Part shown: in pieces, positions 18,200 to 26,877 of the stretch
Layout of the letters: each line of letters starts with the position of its first letter
Position numbering within the stretch: position 1 is the stretch's first letter
Assembly: GCA_021299635.1 (NCBI GenBank)
Contig: JAJTFA010000002.1
Coordinates: 185,110 to 249,109 of the forward strand
DNA: 64,000 bases
Origin: Sphingobacteriales bacterium
GTDB taxonomy: Bacteria; Bacteroidota; Bacteroidia; UKL13-3
Direction of reading: 5' to 3'
Notes under the pieces: model-generated
Databases searched by the model: none
Told to the model about the DNA's origin: nothing
What the model saw: the letters and a program-made list of their open reading frames with translations, nothing else
Translations under genes and position numbers: made by a program

Positions 18200-18997
18200 T
18201 TAGAACTTAACCCGTTCAAACGATTTGGGGATACTGAATACCAATTCTTTTTTCTTCTCAAATATAAACTGAGTTGCCTCCAACTCACACTGAATGTTTT
18301 TTTCTGATTGTATATTCAAATTCCATCTGGCTGGGAATGCAGATGATTTGTAAACATACAGATTGCTGTATTCAATTATGATTTCTTTGGTACCGTTTCT
18401 CTCCCACAATTTGGTTCTAGTGGGTTTAAGTGTGTTCATGTCATAGGTAACTGCCTGAGCTCGGTTGCCTGCTAACGGCTGTGTGATAGTAACCTGCGGC
18501 ATAACTGTATCTGCAAGGCTTACTGCAGTATCATGAAAATATAAGGCATTACCTGCAATCAGGTTTTGCAGTTGTGCAAATGATAAAGGCAATTGGGTTA
18601 ATTTTTGCAAATAGTCATAACCTGCAATAATGGCTTTTCTATGCAGCAAATCAAGCACTACAACAGAATCGGGCGTGGCCAGAACGCGTGCTACGTTCAA
18701 TCCTAAAACTGCAGAAACAGAAAACAGCACATAACGACCTTTTTCCATGGTGATGATTGCATCCAGTTCCTGTTTTTGTTCGCCTTCAGTATAAATCAAT
18801 TTACTTCTGCATTGGTAATATTCAAACGTATTTTCATTGGCCTGAATATTCTTAAGCAGATTCTGCAGCGCATCGTTCCCCGTTCTGGTAATATGTGCAC
18901 CAGTGGTTTTAACATTAATTGTTTTTAAGGATTTACAGCCTAAAGAAAATAAGAAGAATATCGCTGCTGCAATAACCGTTGCATGCTTATTCCACAT
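18200..18997 (-). CDS. DUF4292 lipoprotein (LolA/LolB-like fold)
   Basis: The 265-residue protein has a lipoprotein signal with lipobox SLGC (Cys21). The mature part follows the DUF4292 pattern: LLKNIQANENTFEYYQCRSKL (about 46-66), then a beta-rich region with GRYVLFSVSAVLGLNVARVLATPDSVVVLD and a helix-turn near LNNLIAGN. DUF4292 belongs to the LolA/LolB-like group of curved beta-sheets that hold lipid or acyl chains, so a role in outer-membrane lipoprotein or lipid transfer is plausible but unproven. Its start overlaps the TPR gene by 11 bp, indicating coupled translation. Confidence 0.8.
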   Translation of the reverse strand: MWNKHATVIAAAIFFLFSLGCKSLKTINVKTTGAHITRTGNDALQNLLKNIQANENTFEYYQCRSKLIYTEGEQKQELDAIITMEKGRYVLFSVSAVLGLNVARVLATPDSVVVLDLLHRKAIIAGYDYLQKLTQLPLSFAQLQNLIAGNALYFHDTAVSLADTVMPQVTITQPLAGNRAQAVTYDMNTLKPTRTKLWERNGTKEIIIEYSNLYVYKSSAFPARWNLNIQSEKNIQCELEATQFIFEKKKELVFSIPKSFERVKF

Positions 18998-20693
18998 ACT
19001 TTTTATCTTTTATTTTTTTATCCAGCATTTCACTATCTGAGCCTAATTCTCTGGCTTTATTCCATAACTCAATTGCTTTTTCATATTTATTTAATTTAAA
19101 AAAGACATCACCCATATGTTCCACCACTTCTGCGCTGTTAGGTGAAGCCGCCAGTGATTTTTCTATGTATTCTTTTGCCAGCTCATATCTCTTTTGTTGA
19201 AACAAGATCCAGCCGTATGTGTCAAGATAGGAGGAGTTTCCAGGATCAAGGTCAAGGCTGCGTTTAGACATTTCTTCTGCTTTTTCTAACTGTGTTTTCC
19301 CCAGACTTAGGAAATAGGCATAATTGTTTAATGCATAAGAATTGTTTTTATCTATGGCCAGTGCTTTTTCATAAGCAGCATAGCATGCTGAATCATTTTG
19401 CAGATAGTGATTGGCATCTCCAAGATTGGAATACAATTGTATGAGTACTTCATCATTTCCTTCAGCAAGTTCTATTCCTTTGGCTGCGCTCTTCACCGCT
19501 TTTTCATATTCTTTCAACTGTATACTGGCAATCGAATGATAGGCAAAAAACAATACCTCCATCGGAAAATATTCTATCGCCTTTTCACAATCGGATTGCA
19601 ACAGTTTATTGTCACGCATCTCACCACTACAATAAATCATTTGTTGCCAGGCCACCAGCGTATTGGGCTCCAGCTCAACGGCTCGCTGATATTTATTTCT
19701 TGCTTCTTTAAATAGTTTGTCCTGCACATACAAATCGCCCATAACCATATGCACTGTAGCTTCCTGCGGATTTCCCTTGGCAAATGCATCGGCCAATTCA
19801 TAACACTTTAGGCGGTGGCCATCTACTTTTCCGTTGGCAATAAAATTTACTAAAATCGCCAGTTTTGTTTTTACTTCAACATTGGTTGATTGCATGCCTA
19901 AAAGGGTATGTTTATACCAATTCGCTTCATCATTTTTGACATTATAATAATCAGCATAAGCAAAATGAGCGTAGCCATTTCCGGGTTCCAGTTCAAGTAT
20001 TTTATCATACAACTTAAGCGCCTCTGCCATTTTGTTGCTGTTCATGTATAAATCAGCAAGCATCCCCAGGTATCGTGTTTCATTTGGCTTAAGCGCAATG
20101 AGCTTTTGTACTTCTTTAATGGCTTTGGCTATTTTATTCTGCACCATATAAATCTGCTCTTTTTGTCGGATTACGTCCTCATTTACGCCAATTACTTGTT
20201 CCAGTTTATCTAGCGTTTGTATGGCGGATTTATATTCTCTGCCGCGTGCAAATAGAGAAGCAGCTTCTGTTAAATGTCCTGCTTCGTTTTTGCGCTTACT
20301 TAAAAGTAAATGCTGCTTCCCAGCTTCATTGTATTTTTTTCTTGCTTGGTAAATTTCGGCAAGCAGTATTTGATACCAAATATTTTGGCCATCAAGTTGA
20401 ATCGCTTTTTGGGCAAACATCTCCGCATCAATCATCAGACCTTTGGAATAATAGACATCAGCCAACATATAAAACACGGCTGCTTTGGTATCATCTAAGT
20501 ATAAACAGGCTTTAAAATGATTGATAGCTTCATCATAATTACCCAGTATTTTTTCCTTGTTGCCATTAAAAAAGGCAGCATCAAATTGTATTTGTTGCTG
20601 CTCGCTGAGGGCTTGTTTCGTTTGGCCCCATCCTTCTTTCAGATGAAGCAACAGGGCCAAAGTAAGCAGGATATGTAGTGTGTATCTTTTCAA
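18987..20693 (-). CDS. Exported tetratricopeptide-repeat protein
   Basis: A 568-residue protein with a signal peptide (1-23, ending EGWGQ) and about 12-14 TPR units through nearly the whole length, for example DEAINHFKACLYLDDTKA (about 55-72), EALKLYDKILELEPGNGYAH (about 218-237) and KYEKAIELWNKARELGSD near the C-terminus. It should act as a protein-binding scaffold in the periplasm or at the outer membrane. The start is TTG, two bases after the nucleotidyltransferase stop. Overlap with the DUF4292 gene suggests a shared task such as lipoprotein or envelope assembly, which is my inference. Confidence 0.85.
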   Translation of the reverse strand: MKRYTLHILLTLALLLHLKEGWGQTKQALSEQQQIQFDAAFFNGNKEKILGNYDEAINHFKACLYLDDTKAAVFYMLADVYYSKGLMIDAEMFAQKAIQLDGQNIWYQILLAEIYQARKKYNEAGKQHLLLSKRKNEAGHLTEAASLFARGREYKSAIQTLDKLEQVIGVNEDVIRQKEQIYMVQNKIAKAIKEVQKLIALKPNETRYLGMLADLYMNSNKMAEALKLYDKILELEPGNGYAHFAYADYYNVKNDEANWYKHTLLGMQSTNVEVKTKLAILVNFIANGKVDGHRLKCYELADAFAKGNPQEATVHMVMGDLYVQDKLFKEARNKYQRAVELEPNTLVAWQQMIYCSGEMRDNKLLQSDCEKAIEYFPMEVLFFAYHSIASIQLKEYEKAVKSAAKGIELAEGNDEVLIQLYSNLGDANHYLQNDSACYAAYEKALAIDKNNSYALNNYAYFLSLGKTQLEKAEEMSKRSLDLDPGNSSYLDTYGWILFQQKRYELAKEYIEKSLAASPNSAEVVEHMGDVFFKLNKYEKAIELWNKARELGSDSEMLDKKIKDKKYVE

Positions 20694-20695
20694 AT

Positions 20696-21709
20696 TCAGG
20701 GCATCACGGTGGTGTAGTCGCCAATGCTCAGATCTTTACTCTCGCCATGGTATTCAACATGGTTACCTATCATTGCATTGTTTATCACGGCATTCATAAT
20801 GCTGCTGTTATTTTGAACAATACAATTTCCAATAACTGAGTTTTCAATAACGCAGCCATCACCAATAGATACATAAGGCCCTACAACAGAGCGCGTGAGC
20901 TTCACATTTTTCCCTATAAATGAAGGCTGAATAACCGTAGATTGATTTATTTCAGCACTGTCGTCAACCATTTTAGCACCATCATTATGCATATGATGCA
21001 GGATGCGGCCATTGGTATAAACCGTTGAGTTTTTGTTTCCGCAATCCAACCATTCTTGCACTTTACCGGGTTCAAACTTCAGGCCTTTTTGTTTCATATT
21101 CTCCAGCGCATTGGTAAGCTGGTACTCGCCCTTCTCCATGATTTTATGATCGAGCAGGTATTGTAACTCTTTGCGCAGATTAGCACCATCTTTGAAATAA
21201 TATATACCAATAATGGCTAAATCACTTACAAAGGTTTGAGGCTTCTCTACAAAGTCAGTAATGATGCCATTCCCGTCAAGTTTTACTACGCCAAACTGAC
21301 GCGGGTCTTCAATTTGCTGAACCCAAATGATGCCGTCCTTATTTCGGTCAAGTTTAAACCCGGCTTTAAACAAGGTATCCGCAAACACCACCAAAACATT
21401 GCCATCTAAAGATTCCTTGGCACACATAATGGCATGTGCAGTTCCCAGAGCCTCGTGTTGATAATAGATACTTCCTTTGGCACCTAATTTTTCGGCAACG
21501 GAAATCAGGCTTTGCTCAACGGACTTGCCAAAACTTGGATGAATAATATATGCCACTTCTTCAATGCCTTCGCCACAAACCTCTTCCAGATCTTCAATAA
21601 TTTTTTGAACGATGGGTTTTCCTGCAACAGGAATTAGCGGTTTGGGAATAGTTAAGGTATGCGGCCTCATTCTTTTGCCCATACCTGCCATAGGTACAAT
21701 AATCTTCAT
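20696..21709 (-). CDS. Sugar-phosphate nucleotidyltransferase with left-handed beta-helix tail
   Basis: A 337-residue protein. Residues 1-235 are a nucleotidyltransferase domain with the P-loop-like signature GMGKRMRPHTLTIPKPLIPV (9-28) and LVVFADTLFKAG, where Asp replaces the second Asp-rich pair seen in RmlA. Residues 245-337 contain hexapeptide-type repeats (IQPSFIGKNVKLTRSVVG, IGDGCVIENSVIGNCIV), a left-handed beta-helix as in GlmU and archaeal bifunctional sugar-1-phosphate enzymes. It probably makes a UDP-, dTDP- or GDP-sugar for cell-envelope polymers. dut lies 44 bp upstream and the TPR gene 2 bp downstream. Confidence 0.85.
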   Translation of the reverse strand: MKIIVPMAGMGKRMRPHTLTIPKPLIPVAGKPIVQKIIEDLEEVCGEGIEEVAYIIHPSFGKSVEQSLISVAEKLGAKGSIYYQHEALGTAHAIMCAKESLDGNVLVVFADTLFKAGFKLDRNKDGIIWVQQIEDPRQFGVVKLDGNGIITDFVEKPQTFVSDLAIIGIYYFKDGANLRKELQYLLDHKIMEKGEYQLTNALENMKQKGLKFEPGKVQEWLDCGNKNSTVYTNGRILHHMHNDGAKMVDDSAEINQSTVIQPSFIGKNVKLTRSVVGPYVSIGDGCVIENSVIGNCIVQNNSSIMNAVINNAMIGNHVEYHGESKDLSIGDYTTVMP

Positions 21710-21753
21710 TTTACTTTACTTATACTTCTTTGAGCCAACTTATCTGTCAGTAT

Positions 21754-22185
21754 TTACTTTCCTGTACTTCCGTAACCCCCTGCGCCACGCGTGGTTTCAG
21801 AGAGTGAGTGTGCTTTATCCCAATGCACATTTGCATGAGATGCAACAATCATCTGGGCTATGCGCTCGCCATTTGCAACGGTAAAATCTGCCTCGCCAAA
21901 GTTAATGAGCAACACTTTTATTTCACCACGATAATCGGCATCAATCGTACCGGGTGCGTTGAGAACGGTAACCCCATGTTTTAATGCCAAACCGCTTCTT
22001 GGTCTAATTTGTGCTTCAAACCCTGGAGGGATCTCAATATACAACCCTGTGGGAATAAGTGCTCTGGCACCTGGTTTAATAATAATAGGCTCAGCAACAA
22101 ATGCCCTTATATCCATGCCGGCAGCATGGGCTGTTTCATAAGCCGGTAAGGCATGGTTTGATTGATTGATGATGCTTATTTGCAT
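21754..22185 (-). CDS. dut: Deoxyuridine 5'-triphosphate nucleotidohydrolase
   Basis: The 143-residue protein shows all five dUTPase motifs: AGMDIRAF (about 18-25), [11 protein letters not shown] (about 63-73), [14 protein letters not shown] (about 76-89; the catalytic Asp is in IDADY), GERIAQMIV (about 105-113) and the C-terminal [11 protein letters not shown]. It cleaves dUTP to dUMP and PPi as a homotrimer, supplying dTMP synthesis and keeping uracil out of DNA. I use ATG 22185; the frame also allows a TTG four codons earlier. It opens the long minus-strand gene block. Confidence 0.95.
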   Translation of the reverse strand: MQISIINQSNHALPAYETAHAAGMDIRAFVAEPIIIKPGARALIPTGLYIEIPPGFEAQIRPRSGLALKHGVTVLNAPGTIDADYRGEIKVLLINFGEADFTVANGERIAQMIVASHANVHWDKAHSLSETTRGAGGYGSTGK

Positions 22186-22221
22186 AGGAATAACCAAGCG
22201 AAAATAGCTTTTTTATTTAAA

Positions 22222-22336
22222 TAATTTTGTGGTTACACAAAACCCGGAATGCATATCCTTACAGTCACATTCATGTAAATCTGATGTAATTCAGGTTTTG
22301 AAACGAAGATTTTTCAAATCGATTCTTATAAATTTG
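22222..22336 (+). promoter_or_regulatory. Two candidate -7 boxes before the T9SS cargo gene
   Basis: TAATTTTG at 22222-22229 and TAAATTTG at 22329-22336 both match TAnnTTTG on the plus strand. The second would give a leader of about 15-20 bases to the ATG at 22358 and is the better candidate. Its nearest upstream TTG (22298-22300) is 28 bp away instead of about 19, so neither is a complete promoter match. Confidence 0.35.
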
Positions 22337-22357
22337 CCAAACTAATTGCTTAAACAC

Positions 22358-23377
22358 ATGAAAAAACTATTTACTACTGCATTATCACTAGCGCTTTTAA
22401 CACCTGTTTTTGCTCAAATTCAAATTGTAAGAACTGATTTTGGAGACACAGGTGATAAGATTTATGTTGGTGGCCAGGTATCATTCACTGCCCCTCTAAG
22501 TGCGGGCCCTGCAGGTGCAAATAAAACATGGGATTTCAGTGCATCAGAGCCAGATTATTTCGATAGCACCACTTTTATTTCCGCTACAGGTCTCCCCAAT
22601 GCACCTGAAGAAGCCACCCACGGTGTTATAACGGGAGAAGACACCGCATACTTTATTGTAAATAACGATGCAGTTACAACTATAATTCAACCACAGGAAT
22701 TACCCGGATTTGAAGGCAAACTGCGAGTATTGGCTTTCCCACTGGATTATTTGGATAGCTTTAGCGATACCGTTAAAATAGCCATCTTTGGCACACCTGC
22801 AGAATTTGGCATTCCATTTCCTGCCGATTCAGTTCGCATTATCGGGGATGTAATTTCAGAAAGTGTAGCAGATGGTTACGGCACTTTGAAAACGCCTACC
22901 AATAACTATGAAGCGCTGCGTGTAAAGGCAGAAACTAGAACCAACGTAGCTATTGGATTTAAACTATTGGGTAGCTGGAGTAATTTTGGCAACCAGATTG
23001 ATACGACCAAAACCATTTCCTGGTATGCAAAAAATGGTGTTTATGCCATAGCTACAGCTAATTTAGACTCTACTGGTTTTATTAGTGATTTTGAATGGCA
23101 GGTTGATTCTATTTATGAAATTATACCAACCGGATTATCTGCAGTGTTAGGCAATGTGGTAGATTTTTATATGTATCCAAATCCTGCATCATCTATTCTT
23201 AATATTGAAATGGCTGATTTGGTAAAAGAGGGTGTAATACTTGATTTGAACGGAAGAGAAGTAATGCAATTTACCGGCAACACCGTTAATACAGCACAGC
23301 TGGGCAATGGTTTGTATCAGGTATTAATAAAAACAGAATACGGATTAGGGCGTAAACGCCTGCTGATACAACATTAA
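22358..23377 (+). CDS. Secreted protein with T9SS type A sorting domain, function unknown
   Basis: From ATG 22358 the protein has 339 residues: signal peptide MKKLFTTALSLALLTPVFAQ, a beta-rich body of about 240 residues that I do not recognise (opening IQIVRTDFGDTGDKIYVGG), and a C-terminal type IX sorting domain from MYPNPASSILNI (about 269) to GLGRKRLLIQH. T9SS substrates cross the outer membrane and are anchored or released at the cell surface. The body has several W-x-F/aromatic strands and no catalytic motif. It is monocistronic, with its own terminator and genes on the other strand on both sides. Confidence 0.8.
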   Translation: MKKLFTTALSLALLTPVFAQIQIVRTDFGDTGDKIYVGGQVSFTAPLSAGPAGANKTWDFSASEPDYFDSTTFISATGLPNAPEEATHGVITGEDTAYFIVNNDAVTTIIQPQELPGFEGKLRVLAFPLDYLDSFSDTVKIAIFGTPAEFGIPFPADSVRIIGDVISESVADGYGTLKTPTNNYEALRVKAETRTNVAIGFKLLGSWSNFGNQIDTTKTISWYAKNGVYAIATANLDSTGFISDFEWQVDSIYEIIPTGLSAVLGNVVDFYMYPNPASSILNIEMADLVKEGVILDLNGREVMQFTGNTVNTAQLGNGLYQVLIKTEYGLGRKRLLIQH

Positions 23378-23385
23378 GACATTGT

Positions 23386-23411
23386 AAAAGGGCTCACAAG
23401 AGCCCTTTTTT
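23386..23411. terminator. Intrinsic terminator, probably bidirectional
   Basis: A perfect 10-bp stem (AAAAGGGCTC/GAGCCCTTTT) with loop ACAA and a T-run after it lies 9 bp past the T9SS gene stop. The A-run on the other arm makes it usable for the convergent aspS transcript as well. Confidence 0.85.
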
Positions 23412-23435
23412 ATTGAATAAACTCGATGGTAAAAG

Positions 23436-25229
23436 TTAGGCCTGCAGACTGATGTTTAGTTCCTTCAATTGCTTTTCATCAATACTGCTTGGTGCATCAA
23501 TCATCACATCGCGGCCACTGTTATTTTTTGGGAAGGCAATGAAATCGCGTATGGTATCAGATCCGCCAAATAATGAGCATAACCTGTCAAACCCAAAAGC
23601 TATACCGGCATGTGGTGGTGCTCCGTATTGAAAGGCATCCATTAAAAAGCCAAACTGTTTCTGCGCTTCTTCTTGCGAAAAGCCCAGCAGTTCAAACATT
23701 TTAGACTGCAGCTCTTTGTTGTATATACGCACACTGCCACCACCCACTTCCACTCCGTTTATGACCATATCGTAAGCATTTGCACGTGGTAACTTTATTT
23801 GACCGGGGCTTCTGTCTGTTAATATTTCCTCTCTATGCTCTCTGAGCATTTGGTTGATCAGATATAAATCTTCGGGTTTAGGCGAAGTGAAAGGGTGGTG
23901 CATGGCAAAATATCGGCCCTCCTCTCCATTAAATTCCAGCAGCGGAAAATCTACCACCCACAAGCAGGAAAATTTATTTTTATCTCTTAACCCAAGTCGG
24001 GTGCCCATTTCAAGCCGTAATTCACTTAACGCTTTTCTGGTTTTTTCTTTTTCTCCTGCCAACACAAGTATCAGATCTCCGGGTTGGGCTTGGCATTTTT
24101 CGGTCCATAATTTCAATGCAGCTTCATCGTAAAATTTATCAACCGATGATTTAATGCTGCCATCATTGTTTACCCTTGCATATACCAAACCACTGGCACC
24201 AATTTGCGGACGTTTTACAAAATCAGTTAGCTCATCTAATTGTTTGCGGGTATAATCGGCACATCCTTTTACACAAATGCCCACCACCAAATCCGCATCA
24301 TCAAACACTTTAAAGTTTTTACCTTTTACCACCTCATTCAATTTCACAAATTTCATATCAAAACGTGTATCGGGTTTATCGCTGCCATAATATCGCATGG
24401 CATCTGCGTAAGGCATTCGTGGTAAAGATTCAATATCAACCCCTTTTACTGTCTTGAATAAATGCTTCACCAAGCCTTCAAACATGTGTAGCACATCCTC
24501 CTGTTCTACAAAGCTCATTTCGCAATCTATCTGTGTAAATTCCGGCTGACGGTCGGCACGCAGGTCTTCATCCCTGAAGCATTTTACAATCTGGTAGTAT
24601 TTATCAAATCCACTAACCATGAGCAGTTGCTTAAATGTTTGCGGTGATTGAGGCAAGGCATAGAACTCTCCCGGATTCATGCGGCTTGGCACCACAAAAT
24701 CCCGCGCGCCTTCAGGGGTTGATTTGATTAAAACCGGAGTTTCAACTTCTATAAATTCTTTTGCATCCAGGTATGCTCGTGTTTGTTTGGCCACCTGATG
24801 GCGCAGTTGCAGGTTAGCTCTAACAGAAGCTCTTCTTAAATCAAGGTAGCGGTATTTCATCCGCAAATCATCACCACCATCTGTATTTTCTTCAATGGTA
24901 AAGGGTGGCGTTACCGATTCATTCAACACCTCAAAGCTGCTAACCACTATTTCTATTTCGCCTGTTGGTATCTGCATGTTCTTACTTTCACGTTCTTTCA
25001 CCAACCCTGTAACTTTTAACACAAACTCTCTACCCAGTTTTCTTGCCGCTAAGCAGAGAGATTCATCACTATCCATATTAAATGCCAGCTGCGTTATTCC
25101 ATAGCGGTCTCGCAAGTCAATAAAAGTCATTCCGCCCAAGTCGCGACTTTTTTGTACCCAGCCGCAAAGGGTTACCGTTTTTCCGGCATCATTTAATCTA
25201 AGCTCCCCGCAGGTATGTGTTCTAAGCAT
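23436..25229 (-). CDS. aspS: Aspartate-tRNA ligase
   Basis: A 597-residue class IIb synthetase of bacterial length. The N-terminal OB fold (1-105; [15 protein letters not shown]) binds the anticodon. The catalytic core has motif 2 [18 protein letters not shown] (about 216-233), the bacterial GAD insertion (about 300-415), [13 protein letters not shown] (about 482-494) and motif 3 [15 protein letters not shown] near 535-550. It charges tRNA-Asp in the cytoplasm. Whether it also charges tRNA-Asn is not visible here: no gatCAB or asnS is in the window. It is monocistronic, with terminator 23386-23411 behind it. Confidence 0.97.
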   Translation of the reverse strand: MLRTHTCGELRLNDAGKTVTLCGWVQKSRDLGGMTFIDLRDRYGITQLAFNMDSDESLCLAARKLGREFVLKVTGLVKERESKNMQIPTGEIEIVVSSFEVLNESVTPPFTIEENTDGGDDLRMKYRYLDLRRASVRANLQLRHQVAKQTRAYLDAKEFIEVETPVLIKSTPEGARDFVVPSRMNPGEFYALPQSPQTFKQLLMVSGFDKYYQIVKCFRDEDLRADRQPEFTQIDCEMSFVEQEDVLHMFEGLVKHLFKTVKGVDIESLPRMPYADAMRYYGSDKPDTRFDMKFVKLNEVVKGKNFKVFDDADLVVGICVKGCADYTRKQLDELTDFVKRPQIGASGLVYARVNNDGSIKSSVDKFYDEAALKLWTEKCQAQPGDLILVLAGEKEKTRKALSELRLEMGTRLGLRDKNKFSCLWVVDFPLLEFNGEEGRYFAMHHPFTSPKPEDLYLINQMLREHREEILTDRSPGQIKLPRANAYDMVINGVEVGGGSVRIYNKELQSKMFELLGFSQEEAQKQFGFLMDAFQYGAPPHAGIAFGFDRLCSLFGGSDTIRDFIAFPKNNSGRDVMIDAPSSIDEKQLKELNISLQA

Positions 25230-25342
25230 ATTGAGTTTGTATTCTTAATTGCAGTTGGCGAAAATACTAAAAAGCAAAGGTTTATTGTATGCCAAATATG
25301 CAGCTATATCTTAAAAAATAGTAAGTTGCATCGTTATACCCC

Positions 25343-25789
25343 ATGAGCGAAATATTTTCAGATGCGTATTTTATGAAACTGGCACTTGCCGAGGGGCAGA
25401 AAGCGTTTGATGCAGGAGAGGTACCCGTTGGTGCCATTGTGGTAGCTAACAATAAAATTATCGGTAAGGGGCATAACCTCACTGAGAAACTGAATGATGT
25501 TACTGCACATGCGGAAATGCAGGCTATAACCGCTGCTGCAAATTTTATTGGTGCCAAATATTTAATTGATTGTACACTGTATGTTACTCTTGAGCCTTGT
25601 GTAATGTGTGCCGGTGCACTTTTCTGGAGCCAGGTTTCAAAAGTGGTATACGGTGCAGCTGACGAAAAAAGAGGGTATGGTAAATACGGGCTATTGCTGC
25701 ATCCCCAAACTAAAATTGTTTCCGGAGTAATGGCTGATGAGTGTAGTCTATTATTGAAGGAATTTTTCAAGCAACTGAGACAAACTTAA
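25343..25789 (+). CDS. tadA: tRNA-specific adenosine deaminase (TadA-like nucleoside deaminase)
   Basis: A 148-residue cytidine-deaminase-fold protein with the zinc motifs HAEMQA (His56, Glu58) and PCVMCAG (Cys86, Cys89). The N-terminal YFMKLALAEGQKAFDAGEVPVGAIVV is typical of TadA, which converts A34 to inosine in tRNA-Arg(ACG). Guanine deaminase-like paralogues share the fold, but the LEPCVMCAGALF context and the length favour TadA. It is divergent from aspS, and sodA follows 57 bp later on the same strand. Confidence 0.88.
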   Translation: MSEIFSDAYFMKLALAEGQKAFDAGEVPVGAIVVANNKIIGKGHNLTEKLNDVTAHAEMQAITAAANFIGAKYLIDCTLYVTLEPCVMCAGALFWSQVSKVVYGAADEKRGYGKYGLLLHPQTKIVSGVMADECSLLLKEFFKQLRQT

Positions 25790-25845
25790 TGTGCGCGTGC
25801 TTGTTTTAATTATATTCGCAACGCTAAAAACTAAACTAAATTTTT

Positions 25846-26451
25846 ATGGCATTTGAATTACCTAAAATTACTTATGCGTATAACGCATTAGAACCGCACA
25901 TTGATGCTCGTACCATGGAAATACACCATACCAAGCATCATCAGGCTTATATCACCAATCTGAATAATGCCATTGCAGGAACAGATGCAGAGCAACTGAG
26001 CATTGAGGATATTTGTAAAAACATAAGCAAATACCCGATGCCAGTTCGAAACAATGGGGGCGGGCATTATAATCATACCTTGTTCTGGTCAATTATGGGT
26101 CCGGGTAAAGGTGGCAATCCTTCAGGGAAACTGGCTGAAGCTATAAACAACGATTTGGGCGGATTAGATAAATTTAAAGAAGAGTTTAACAAAGCAGCAA
26201 CCACTCGTTTTGGCTCGGGTTGGGCCTGGTTAATCGTAAAAGAAGCGAAACTGGCTGTTTGCTCCACACCTAATCAGGATAATCCGTTGATGGATATTGT
26301 TGAAGTTAAAGGTACCCCTGTGCTGGGCATAGACGTATGGGAACATGCTTACTATCTGCATTATCAAAACCGCAGACCTGATTATTGCACCGCTTTCTGG
26401 AATGTAATTAATTGGGATGAAGTGAGCCGCAGATACGAGGCAGCCTTATAA
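25846..26451 (+). CDS. sodA: Superoxide dismutase, Mn/Fe family (Mn-like residues)
   Basis: A 201-residue cytoplasmic enzyme that disproportionates superoxide. Metal ligands are His27, His77, Asp163 and His167 ([23 protein letters not shown]). The second-sphere Gln is in TPNQDNPL (Gln144), and the position that carries Gln69 in FeSOD is Gly (NNGGGHYNH). Both point to the Mn type, although cambialistic use of iron cannot be excluded. A 100-residue unknown protein follows 10 bp later and is probably cotranscribed. Confidence 0.95.
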   Translation: MAFELPKITYAYNALEPHIDARTMEIHHTKHHQAYITNLNNAIAGTDAEQLSIEDICKNISKYPMPVRNNGGGHYNHTLFWSIMGPGKGGNPSGKLAEAINNDLGGLDKFKEEFNKAATTRFGSGWAWLIVKEAKLAVCSTPNQDNPLMDIVEVKGTPVLGIDVWEHAYYLHYQNRRPDYCTAFWNVINWDEVSRRYEAAL

Positions 26452-26461
26452 ATTTACCTAA

Positions 26462-26764
26462 ATGGATAAAGTACTAAACCTTAGAGAGATTAAGGAAATC
26501 GCCCTTGATGAATTGTTTCATGCCAACTACGGTGCAGTTGATGCATTGGAAGCAGAAACAGATAAGCGGGTGAGGAGAGTTAACTTGGATAAAGCTATGA
26601 CCCTTGGCCGCAGTGTTAAGATAAAAACCAGATTGGTAATAAAAACGGCAGAGGGCTATGTTCAGGTTAAAGGAATTGTACATTTTGTGGCCGATAAAGG
26701 TATAACACTGGAGAAGGATCATTTTATACCCATGCATGCCATTCACAGTGTAGATTTGTATTGA
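26462..26764 (+). CDS. Small cytoplasmic protein of unknown function
   Basis: A 100-residue protein with no signal peptide or transmembrane segment. The first half is helical and charged (EIKEIALDELFHANYGAVDALEAETDKRVRRVNLDKAM). The second half alternates as beta-strands (RSVKIKTRLVIKTAEGYVQVKGIVHFVADKGITLEK). It starts 10 bp after sodA and ends before a strong terminator, so it is very likely in the sodA transcript. I recognise no family. Confidence 0.65.
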   Translation: MDKVLNLREIKEIALDELFHANYGAVDALEAETDKRVRRVNLDKAMTLGRSVKIKTRLVIKTAEGYVQVKGIVHFVADKGITLEKDHFIPMHAIHSVDLY

Positions 26765-26777
26765 GCTAGTAAACAAT

Positions 26778-26804
26778 AAAAAAAGGGGCTTAGCCCCTTT
26801 TTTT
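26778..26804. terminator. Intrinsic terminator between the sodA transcript and infB
   Basis: A 12-bp stem (AAAAAAAGGGGC/GCCCCTTTTTTT) with loop TTA sits 13 bp after the small protein's stop. Poly-A and poly-T arms make it suitable for both converging transcripts, including the rimP-nusA-infB operon. Confidence 0.85.
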
Positions 26805-26877
26805 ATTGGACAATATTTATTTTGCCCTTCTTCATTTTTTCTGCTATTAAAGTACAGTAAATAAAATTTGCTAATGA

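Noticed and set aside
18073..18288. 71-codon minus-strand frame between DUF4292 and the EnvC-like gene
   Set aside because: It overlaps the DUF4292 C-terminus in another frame, with no recognisable feature; the 141-bp gap 18059-18199 holds nothing I can support.
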